Source: Okapia johnstoni (taxonomy: Eukaryota > Chordata > Mammalia > Artiodactyla > Giraffidae). Taken from it: a DNA stretch of 64,000 nt. Positions 59,901 through 64,000 of the stretch are shown here, in pieces. The stretch lies in contig CM044322.1 of the NCBI GenBank assembly GCA_024291935.2, positions 70,485,405-70,549,404 of the forward strand, read 5' to 3'. A program made the position numbers and the translations under genes. Each line of letters starts with the position of its first letter. Within the stretch, counting starts at the first letter, position 1. The notes beneath the pieces were generated by a model. That model made no database searches, was not told the DNA's origin, and saw only the letters and a list, made by a program, of their open reading frames with translations.

Positions 59901-60253
59901 TGCTCTTTGAAATTAGCTTAGGTTTTAAATGAGCAGAGGGTTCCTTCCTGAAGCCCCACCATGGGTGCTCCCTTGGGCCCGAAGCCCCACGCATTTTAAG
60001 GGGCCCTCAAGTAGCAGTTGTACACAACCCTAAAGGCCACTACTCTTTTCACAGATGTGCTGCAAGAGCATCAAACATCAGATACAAAGCACTGAGTAGG
60101 CTCAAAGAGAAAGCCTGCCGCAGAGTGAACAGGAGAGCTGGGAACAGGAACCTAGAAACGTTTCCAGTGGGCTTGACACTTGCTGTGTTTGGCATCTTCA
60201 TTATTGTGATATTTATCTACATAGCTATGGAAAGGAAGTCACTCTTTGGTTAA
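32705..60253 (+). CDS. LEMD1: LEMD1, LEM domain-containing membrane protein (whole spliced CDS span)
   Basis: Five coding exons (32705-32786, 33370-33492, 36291-36361, 59019-59095, 60055-60253) join at GT/AG sites in phases 1, 1, 0 and 2. Together they give 552 bases, an open frame of 183 residues plus TAA. That is close to the 181 residues I recall for human LEMD1. Residues 1-45 form the LEM domain, a helix-loop-helix that in this family (LAP2/TMPO, emerin, MAN1) binds the chromatin protein BAF. Residues 46-117 are a charged, poorly conserved linker. Residues 133-150 are strongly basic, and 156-175 are a hydrophobic membrane segment. A 7-residue tail, ending KSLFG, follows. The architecture suggests a tail-anchored ER/inner-nuclear-membrane protein. 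In human it is a cancer-testis antigen. The frame has no premature stop or frameshift. Linker and tail assignments rest on residue-by-residue fit to the remembered human protein. Confidence 0.94.
33370..33492 (+). CDS. LEMD1: LEMD1 coding exon 2 (LEM domain, second half)
   Basis: The acceptor TTCTTTCTCAG ends at 33369. The exon completes the split proline codon and encodes [15 protein letters not shown], helix 2 of the LEM domain. A polar, acidic stretch rich in D, N and Q follows, ending DNDDSE. The donor GTACCA starts at 33493 and leaves one base (phase 1). The LEM pattern of a glycine/proline loop followed by STRKxYExKL is complete, so BAF-binding residues appear retained. Confidence 0.96.
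33493..36290 (+). other. LEMD1: LEMD1 intron between coding exons 2 and 3
   Basis: A 2.8-kb intron. It contains a MIR relic at about 34.19-34.33 kb (antisense) and one young Bov-tA SINE at 35.47-35.69 kb. I see no other exon. The open frames within it have no recognisable domains. Confidence 0.7.
35468..35690 (+). mobile_element. Bov-tA SINE (complete, tRNA head plus Bov-A)
   Basis: The full sense unit has the tRNA-derived head 'cctccctggtggctcagag...gttcgattcc' with A/B-box-like promoter sequence, then Bov-A, then a CTTTCACTTTCACTTTT tail. The perfect target duplication aacctcttca lies at 35458-35467 and 35691-35700. It is inserted in a LEMD1 intron in the sense orientation. Confidence 0.95.
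36291..36361 (+). CDS. LEMD1: LEMD1 coding exon 3 (linker)
   Basis: A 71-nt exon. Its acceptor is TTTCCCATGATTCAG and its donor GTATGT is at 36362. With the base carried over it encodes 24 codons, [20 protein letters not shown] then GPKN. It aligns without gaps to human linker residues around 'LNIILQGNIILSTEKSK'. The exon is small and weakly conserved, so gene predictors are likely to miss it. Reading phase in and out (1 to 0) fits both neighbours. Confidence 0.9.
37024..39394 (-). mobile_element. BovB LINE, 2.37 kb, 5'-truncated, with exact target-site duplication
   Basis: This is an RTE-clade BovB in reverse orientation, flanked by the 11-bp duplication cctgtttcctt (37013-37023 and 39395-39405). 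The minus strand is open for 429 codons (39003-37714). This frame covers the end of the endonuclease linker and the reverse-transcriptase domain, with motifs '[14 protein letters not shown]', '[14 protein letters not shown]', 'CFIDYAKAF' and the catalytic 'YADDT'. The frame then breaks near 37714, and the downstream C-terminal part continues in other frames (37687-37436 and 37449-37033). The N-terminal endonuclease is missing through 5' truncation, so it is non-autonomous. Confidence 0.96.
41528..41652. mobile_element. Short DNA-transposon MITE with inverted termini
   Basis: The termini GGGTGACCATA (41530-41540) and TATGGTCACCC (41639-41649) are inverted repeats bounding about 125 bp without coding capacity. 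The structure fits an old non-autonomous cut-and-paste element of eutherian age. I do not assign the family. Confidence 0.7.
42415..42582 (+). repeat. MIR SINE relic
   Basis: The sense MIR core runs as 'tatggactctaccacctgggttcatatcccagttctgccactaacttgg', then 'acttgccctctctgggtcttcat' and 'gtaaggattaaat'. It is one of the better preserved MIR copies here. Confidence 0.85.
42761..42978 (+). mobile_element. Bov-tA SINE, diverged
   Basis: The sense unit has a decayed tRNA-like head ('gatgctagtggtaaagaacctgcctgcc'), followed by Bov-A sequence through 'gagcctggcaggc' to 'gaagcaacttatcacatcacacac'. The divergence suggests an older copy than those at 35.5 or 58.7 kb. Confidence 0.9.
43210..43294. 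mobile_element. Mariner-derived hairpin MITE (Mar1-type), inserted at TA
   Basis: This 85-bp element is almost entirely inverted repeat. The left arm TTGGGTTAGCCAAAAAATTC is matched by the right arm GAACTTTCTGACCAACTCAA. It is flanked by TA on both sides, the Tc1/mariner target. Removing it restores a continuous older L1-like sequence (...aaaaatagTAgaattccc...). In ruminants this repeat class gave rise to the expanded miR-2284/2285 family, so the transcript of either strand folds into a miRNA-like hairpin. Confidence 0.85.
43345..43490 (-). mobile_element. L1 LINE 3' UTR fragment
   Basis: The segment reads 'gttgatttacaacgttggttagttt', then 'ccttataggttattacaaaatattgag' and 'ctatatagtaggtcctta'. 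This is the antisense of a common ruminant L1 3' region. It has no coding capacity. Confidence 0.7.
44277..44486 (+). mobile_element. Bov-tA SINE
   Basis: This complete sense unit has a tRNA head 'ccctggtggctcagacggtaaagaacctgcctgc', then 'gattcaatccctgggttggg', Bov-A, and 'cagacatgacttagagac'. The tail is AAATAACAACAA. Confidence 0.93.
44896..44925 (-). repeat. (T)30 tract flanked by a duplicated sequence
   Basis: Thirty uninterrupted T residues lie between two copies of TTGCAGTATTCTT. The first begins at 44885 and the second at 44924. This looks like a LINE-style insertion that retained only the poly(A) tail, on the minus strand. Confidence 0.85.
46330..46495 (-). repeat. MIR SINE relic
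   Basis: The antisense core is 'catcttacagatgaagtaacaagcggagaggagatatgacttgcccaaaccacgcagagtta', followed by 'agaattccagcctccc'. It is diverged and has no visible duplication. Confidence 0.7.
46785..48010 (-). mobile_element. Old L1 LINE, interrupted by a SINE
   Basis: Antisense L1 3' sequence includes 'gtgacccatttttttctattagactgttt'-like words and 'aagaaatctttgtatattttaaatac' (47.86-47.93 kb). The latter is the usual late ORF2 region read backwards. The Bov-tA at 47.08-47.29 kb splits it. No open frame remains. Confidence 0.65.
47076..47290 (-). mobile_element. Bov-tA SINE
   Basis: This is a complete unit in reverse orientation, ending with the tRNA-like head 'accattgagccacctgggaaac'. The perfect target duplication tattcttctg is at 47066-47075 and 47291-47300, within older L1 sequence. 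Confidence 0.95.
48376..48716. mobile_element. hAT-like non-autonomous DNA transposon relic
   Basis: The ends CAGGAGTCCCCAACC (left) and GGCTGGGGACCGCTG (right) are imperfect inverted repeats of the common mammalian 'CAGGGGTCCCCAACC' type. Interior words such as 'gcaaccaggctgcacag' and 'gtggtccctggtgcc' match that family. It has no coding capacity. Family naming is left open. Confidence 0.7.
49110..49305 (-). mobile_element. Bov-tA SINE nested in L1
   Basis: This is a reverse-orientation unit ending in 'ttaccaactgagctatcagg', the tRNA-like head read backwards. The exact duplication ccattgtatg is at 49100-49109 and 49306-49315. Confidence 0.95.
49937..51280 (-). mobile_element. BovB LINE fragment nested in L1
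   Basis: This is a reverse-orientation BovB of 1.34 kb, 5'-truncated, with the duplication gattagt at 49930-49936 and 51281-51287. Minus-strand pieces show the reverse-transcriptase region ('[20 protein letters not shown]' at 50.63-50.82 kb) and the C-terminal region (50600-50157). Frames are broken by several stops and shifts. It is more diverged than the copy at 37-39 kb. Confidence 0.93.
52317..52446 (+). mobile_element. Bov-A SINE fragment
   Basis: This is a sense Bov-A monomer without the tRNA head, starting 'ccctggagaaggaaatggcag' and ending 'acacagctgagtgactgaac'. The near-perfect duplication tatataacatcc / tatataacaccc flanks it, so the short form inserted as such. Confidence 0.92.
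53260..54010 (-). mobile_element. Old L1 LINE fragment
   Basis: Antisense ORF2-like sequence includes 'aagttccatgaaaaatgcaggctggaattttgattgaaattgtattga' and 'atcttcactctgttgagtcttcc', typical late L1 ORF2 read backwards. It is interrupted near 53.52-53.58 kb by a scrap of SINE sequence ('gtcattcagtcgtgtccaactc'). Confidence 0.7.
54659..54786. repeat. AT-rich tandem duplication and (TA)(CA)(TA) microsatellite
   Basis: GTATGACATAATATCTCAT occurs at 54659-54677 and again at 54702-54720, with further ATATCTCAT copies between. A compound ATATATATAC-ACACACACAC-ATATATAT tract follows at about 54750-54780. Its ends are self-complementary and could extrude as a cruciform or Z-DNA segment. Confidence 0.85.
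54787..54934 (+). mobile_element. BovB LINE 3' terminal fragment
   Basis: The sense 3' end of BovB encodes the last codons before the 3' UTR ('ggagttggtgatggacaggg', then 'aagcctggcg') and ends with the 'tgaactgaactga' terminus. An 8-bp duplication ataagtag flanks it (54779-54786, 54935-54942). It was heavily 5'-truncated on insertion. Confidence 0.92.
55140..55335 (+). repeat. MIR SINE relic
   Basis: The sense core reads 'tgaagccagaacatctgaatttaaattacagctattcc', 'taactgtgtaatctggggtaaat' and 'cacctgtaaaatggtgacgat', then 'gttgttagaaagattaaacga'. It is followed closely by a second MIR. Confidence 0.8.
55410..55655 (+). repeat. MIR SINE relic (second copy)
   Basis: The sense core reads 'ggctgcaccacctggattgg', 'ttgccagctgtgtgaccgtgggcacac' and 'ttttctcatctgcaaaatgggcat', then 'agggtggtcggatcaaatgag'. 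It is near full length and well preserved for its class. Confidence 0.85.
58145..58265 (-). repeat. MIR SINE relic
   Basis: The antisense start 'aacgtttattgaatgcttaccacgtgccagatg' is followed by 'cttaagctgtacaactc' and 'gagagggaacaaag'. It is partial. Confidence 0.75.
58668..58892 (+). mobile_element. Bov-tA SINE
   Basis: This complete sense unit (tRNA head 'gcttcccaggtggcacagcggtaaagaatccgcctgcc', Bov-A, AC-repeat tail) has the duplication aaactacccgat / aaactacctgat at 58656-58667 and 58893-58904. It sits 130 bp upstream of a LEMD1 exon, in the sense orientation, close enough to matter for branch-point or splicing context. Confidence 0.95.
59019..59095 (+). CDS. LEMD1: LEMD1 coding exon 4 (linker)
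   Basis: A 77-nt exon with a T-rich acceptor tract (TTTTTTTCTGTTCGTTAG). It encodes [25 protein letters not shown] and a split arginine. The donor is GTAGTG at 59096. A second AG directly follows the first (TTAG|AG). Only the upstream AG (exon start 59019) preserves the frame from exon 3. The residues align gap-free with human 'STTKRKAVDTYCLDYKPSKG'. The exon contains three cysteines. Confidence 0.9.
59096..60054 (+). other. LEMD1: Last LEMD1 intron
   Basis: Weak MIR-like sequence lies near 59.28-59.38 kb. At 59.52-59.57 kb TATACTTCCTAGGAAGTATA is a 20-bp perfect palindrome, followed by a scrap of SINE head ('gagccaccagggaagtcc') and another copy of 'atatacttcc'. I see no other exon. Confidence 0.6.
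60055..60253 (+). CDS. LEMD1: LEMD1 terminal coding exon (membrane anchor)
   Basis: The acceptor TACTCTTTTCACAG ends at 60054. The exon completes AGA and encodes [20 protein letters not shown], then a basic run ([12 protein letters not shown]) and the hydrophobic segment [18 protein letters not shown] then IYIA. It ends MERKSLFG with TAA at 60251-60253. The human protein ends with the same FPVGLxLAVxGIFIIV pattern and KSLFG tail, which fixes the frame and the stop. The short luminal tail and single C-terminal helix fit post-translational tail anchoring. Confidence 0.97.
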
Positions 60254-60937
60254 GTGCTTTAGAAGCAGAGTGATGAACACGTGCCTGAGTATTGCTCCAA
60301 GCCCTCCTGCTTCAGGAGGGAACAGAGGCTACTCTCAAGGTGGAGACCCACCTGCACAGCCAGGTAGTCTTCCCTCGCCCTGTGCTGAGCTGAAGATCTG
60401 AGGCCAGGCTCCAGACAGGTGGAAGGAATGAGGAAGTGAGCCAGGCATTCGTGTCAAAGAGCTTGATAGCAGGAAGTTCCCCGAGTCAGGTTGGCCATCA
60501 CTAAAAGTACTTTCACGTTTGTGCAGACCTCTCAGAAGGAAACTGTGCCTGGAGTTGTTCTTTTTAACTATGGTGATAAGCCGTGGATCACATTTTATTC
60601 ACTCTTCAAGTTGGGTAGTCAACTATGGGGAAGGCCACAACAGGTGATGAACAAAAAAGGAAACGTATCTGCTTTGGCAAACACAAAGAACTAGCCAACA
60701 TCACCAGTAATGAAAATCACTCAGAACAAGATTACATTTTCACCACTGAACTTAGAAAGGTTTGAAAAGATTAAGACCTGGTGAGGAGTGCAGTGATCAC
60801 AGCCCTGGGAGTGGGCAGGACTGGGCAAGCACCTGAGCTCCTCTTTTTCTTGGCTTTGTGAGCTTGAGGGAAGTAGTTGTCTTCTCTGAGCTTCAGTTCA
60901 ACTTCTGACAACAGGGATAAAATAGACGCTTAGGGTG

Positions 60938-61093
60938 ACAGAGGATGAGATGGTTGGATGGCATCACCGACTCAGTGGACACGAGTTTGAGCAAGTTCCA
61001 GGAGTTGGTGATGGACAGGGAAGCCTGGCGTGCTGCAGTCCATGGGGTCACAAAGAGTTGGACACAAGTGAGCGACTGAACTGAACTGAACTT
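60938..61093 (+). mobile_element. BovB LINE 3' terminal fragment
   Basis: The sense 3' end of BovB reads 'catcaccgactcagtgg...ggagttggtgatggacaggg' and finishes with 'tgaactgaactgaact'. The duplication ttagggtg at 60930-60937 and 61094-61101 flanks it. It lies within the probable LEMD1 3' UTR. Confidence 0.92.
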
Positions 61094-61182
61094 TTAGGGT
61101 GGTGAAGAATTTGAAGAAATTGCACATATAAAGTATTGATGTAATACTTAGTGTTGTCCACAGCTAACTGGTAGAAGCCCTC

Positions 61183-61188
61183 AATAAA
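61183..61188 (+). terminator. LEMD1: Candidate LEMD1 polyadenylation signal AATAAA
   Basis: This is the first canonical hexamer downstream of the LEMD1 stop in the sense orientation, followed within 30 nt by TGTTATACTTTGG, a weakly U/GU-rich element. It lies 930 nt past the stop codon. The hexamer may derive from an old MIR/L2 tail. Confidence 0.3.
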
Positions 61189-62298
61189 TGCTTAAGCACT
61201 GTTATACTTTGGCATAATATTTCAGCTTCTGGGAAGAGCTACTTCTAGACAGAGAGAAGTCTTAAGCGCCAAGAAGTTAGCTGCAGCAATTTTCATGACA
61301 GTCAAAAGGTAGAGCCAACTCAAATATCCAACAATAGAGGAAAGGCTTAATACGTTGAGGCCTAGCCTCTCAATAGATGACTGTATAAGAATTAAAAAAT
61401 TAAAAAGCCTATCATAACAGAAAATGCTTATTTAAAAAATTTTAAGCAGCTTTTTTGAGATATAATTTACATGCCCTACAGTTCACCTAATGTGTACAAG
61501 TCAATGATTTTTGGAGTATGCATAGTTGAACAACCATCACCTATTCATATTTTAGAATATGCATAGGTATACAACCATTACCACAATCAATTTTAGAATA
61601 TTTTCAGCACTCCTAAAATGTTTTTTTTTTTTAATGATAAGCAAAAATGATGCAGATTCATTACTACTGTATTATCACAACTAAACAAACAGCACTGGAA
61701 GAAATATGTCAAAATGTTAATAGTACTTCAACAATAGGACTCTGATTTTATTTCTACTTTTCCATGTTTTTAAAGATTTCTATAAGCAGAGTGTGTTGAT
61801 GTATGTTAATTCAGGAAATGTGTTAATTCAGGAAAGTTTTAATTTAAAAAAATGTAGACTGTATTACAGTTTGACTGTAAGTAACATAAAACTCAGTAAA
61901 GCTGGCTTAAACAAACAGTATTTATTTTTATCTCTTAAAAAGAAATTTGGAGCTTAAAGCATATAATACTATTAAAAATAACCAAACGTAATATGATCCT
62001 GATTCAAATAAACCAACTGTAGAAAAAATTATGATCATGAAAATTTGAAACTGACTAGATATTTGGTGATATTTAGAGATGCTCGATCTTATTGAGCATC
62101 AGCAGCTATTCTGTGACTACAAGTTAAAAAGCATAAGAGGAAGGCTAGGAGAATCGCAAAGACATTGGCCTGCTGTCTTTAAACTCCTGAAATTAGTTCA
62201 GAAACTCAGCCCATTGCATTAGTATTTCAAGACAGAACTTAGGAACTCACCACCTCCTATCCCCAGCTCGCATTATGAATTTCATTCAGAACAGTAAG

Positions 62299-62506
62299 CC
62301 TTCCCAGGTGGCTCAGTGGCAAACAATCTGCCTGCCAATACAGAAGACCCAGAAGATACAGGTTCGATCCCTGGGTCAGGAAGATCCCCTGGAGGAGGGT
62401 AACCCACTCCAGTATTCCTGCCTGGAGAATCCAATGGACAGAGGAGCCTGGTGGGCTATGGTCCCTAGGGTCTCAGAGTTAGACATGACTGAAGTGACTT
62501 AGCATG
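62299..62506 (+). mobile_element. Bov-tA SINE
   Basis: This complete sense unit has the tRNA head 'ccttcccaggtggctcagtgg...gttcgatccctgggtc' followed by Bov-A. The exact duplication cagaacagtaag lies at 62287-62298 and 62507-62518. Confidence 0.95.
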
Positions 62507-64000
62507 CAGAACAGTAAGGGAGGCTAGGAGAGTGGGCATTTGAAATTTAGCAGCCTCTGTTAGACAAGGGAGTAGAAGATTGTGCATAAGAACATGAGAA
62601 AGCAACCTATAGTGATGGCCACATGTTCAGTTGTCAATAAGATAAAGCATAAAAAATAAATAAATCTCTCCTAGAAAGCCTTCTTTAGTACTTTGAATCT
62701 TTGCCAATTACTTCTTGTAAATTAGAATCCTGGAATCAGTCTTAGGAGACTGAACAAGATCTCTAATTAGTGCCTCACCACTCAAGGTTCAGTCTCCAAA
62801 CAGCAGCATTAGCAGTTCAGGCCCTACCCCAACCTACCAAGCTGGAATTTGCATTTTAACAGGATTCCAGGATTCCTATACATATTAAAGTTTGAGAAGC
62901 ACTGCTGTGGTTCATGCCAATCAGATGCTTATGTAGGAGGAATCCTAGCTCAAGCCTAAGCTAGGCTGACCCTAAGCGTCAGGCCAGAAGACCAGCAGGG
63001 TGGGTCCATCAGGGTCTGTGCACACTGGGGACTGCTTACCTCTTTGAGAAAAACATGTCTTAAAGGAAGAGACTCAGGGATACGAGTTTGATCTCAGGAA
63101 ATGTTTCACTATTCATCCATCCGATAATTTATCATCTCCTGCATCCTCTCAATAGAAAGGCAAATAAAATCAATGTAAGATACAGTCTCTACTCTTAAGG
63201 GACTGGTAGGGGAGAAGGAGATGCCAACAGATATTGCAATGTTAAGTGATCTCCTTTTAATGGTAGGACAGGGAGTATAGAAGAGGGCGACTTTCTCCAG
63301 TGTTGGGAGTAGACATGGGTAGCTTCCTAGAGCAAGGGGTATCAAGGTTGAACCCAGCAGGAGGAGTAGGATTCAATCAACAGAAGTGGGAGGAAAGTGG
63401 GTGAGGCTAAAGCTGAAAGGACCATCTCCAGGTTGAGGGCACAGTGTTTCTAGAGACTGGTAGGTGAGAAGCACTATTAAACTGAAGGGGGTGGTGAGGA
63501 ATGGGGCTGGAAAGGAAGGCAGAGTTCAGACCATGGCGCTTCTTGGGAACCATATTAAGGTCTTCAATCCTGGGGCTAATGCAGAAGAGGACCTCTTCTA
63601 AGAACAAACCATCCTTGCCTCCCTGACTGTCTTCCTTGGCAGTTTCCATAGTTCCATGGCTTCCCCTGAGAAATGGGTAGAGAAGGCTTCTAAGGAGGCA
63701 TCAGACTGAAGGAGGCTTTTGCCCAGGCCCCTGAAAGACTTTGGGCACACAGGAAAGTTATCAGGGTGCTGGGCCTGGCACCAACAGGAGCAGGTAGCCC
63801 TACATCAGTGGGAGGAAGGGGGTGCACTCTGACATGCACTTCCCGTGTCGCCCTCGGCGAGAGCACCACGTCCCGCAAGGCTGCGGGAGCAGGGACAGAA
63901 GCGTGGAGGTCAGGGGATGCTCCCTGCTGGTGGTGCGCAGGCACCTTCACAGAACTCCCTGGAGGCCAGGAAGGAGCTCCTGCAATCGACCAAGCACATA

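Larger units (their letters stand above)
60254..61190 (+). other. LEMD1: LEMD1 3' flank / probable 3' UTR
   Basis: The sequence after the stop is unique for about 550 bp, then MIR-like near 60.81-60.93 kb, then a BovB fragment. The first canonical AATAAA I see is at 61183-61188, just downstream of the BovB. If it is the true poly(A) signal, the 3' UTR would include the BovB fragment. Earlier non-canonical signals cannot be excluded. Confidence 0.4.
61102..64000. other. Non-coding downstream flank
   Basis: Contents are an antisense old L1 3' UTR piece at about 61.43-61.62 kb ('tgagatataatttacatgcc', 'caaccattaccacaatcaattttaga'), a Bov-tA SINE at 62.30-62.51 kb, and AT-rich unique sequence. 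The last 300 bp turn GC-richer with some CpG. In human the next gene on this side is KLHDC8A, but I recognise no exon of it here. Confidence 0.5.

Noticed and set aside
63690..64000. Possible start of KLHDC8A at the right edge
   Set aside because: Synteny makes it the expected next gene and GC rises there, but no kelch-repeat peptide or CpG island is visible.

Overview
This window is nuclear DNA from a bovid ruminant (cattle, buffalo, sheep or goat type). Three kinds of evidence support that. It is full of ruminant-specific retroposons: BovB (RTE-clade) LINEs and tRNA-derived Bov-tA/BovA2 SINEs. Coding information is in short exons with GT/AG introns. No operon-like gene packing is present. 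The two recognisable genes, MIR135B and LEMD1, lie together on human 1q32.1, so this is the syntenic ruminant segment with LEMD1 reading left to right.

Layout. 1-20 kb is GC-rich, mostly unique non-coding sequence. It holds the MIR135B hairpin (4.57-4.66 kb, + strand), a few MIR relics, two young SINEs and some motif clusters that look regulatory. 19.95-20.63 kb is an extraordinary, almost pure C/T tract, probably a sequencing or assembly failure. It runs directly into a CpG island (20.63-21.12 kb) that I infer to be a LEMD1-side promoter. 22-32 kb is intergenic or 5'-intronic DNA with a compound BovB/SINE insertion, L2 relics and an inverted (twin-primed) L1.

32.7-60.25 kb carries the protein-coding exons of LEMD1: five coding exons joining in frame to a 183-codon open frame. 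The LEM domain is encoded by exons at 32.7 and 33.4 kb, a variable linker by exons at 36.3 and 59.0 kb, and a C-terminal membrane anchor by the exon at 60.1 kb. The 22.6-kb intron between the last two linker exons is a graveyard of transposons: a 2.4-kb BovB with exact target-site duplications, nested L1/SINE/BovB, a mariner-like MITE, hAT-like DNA elements and many SINEs. 60.25-64 kb is 3' flank with a BovB fragment, a SINE and no recognisable gene.

How the genes relate: MIR135B and LEMD1 share strand. In human the miRNA lies inside the 5' part of the LEMD1/BLACAT1 transcription unit, so a common or overlapping primary transcript is plausible here. No other protein-coding gene is supported. 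I found no novel protein system. The most informative oddities are the C-tract beside the promoter, a probable BovB 3' transduction, a poly(A)-tail-only insertion, and competing tandem splice sites in LEMD1.
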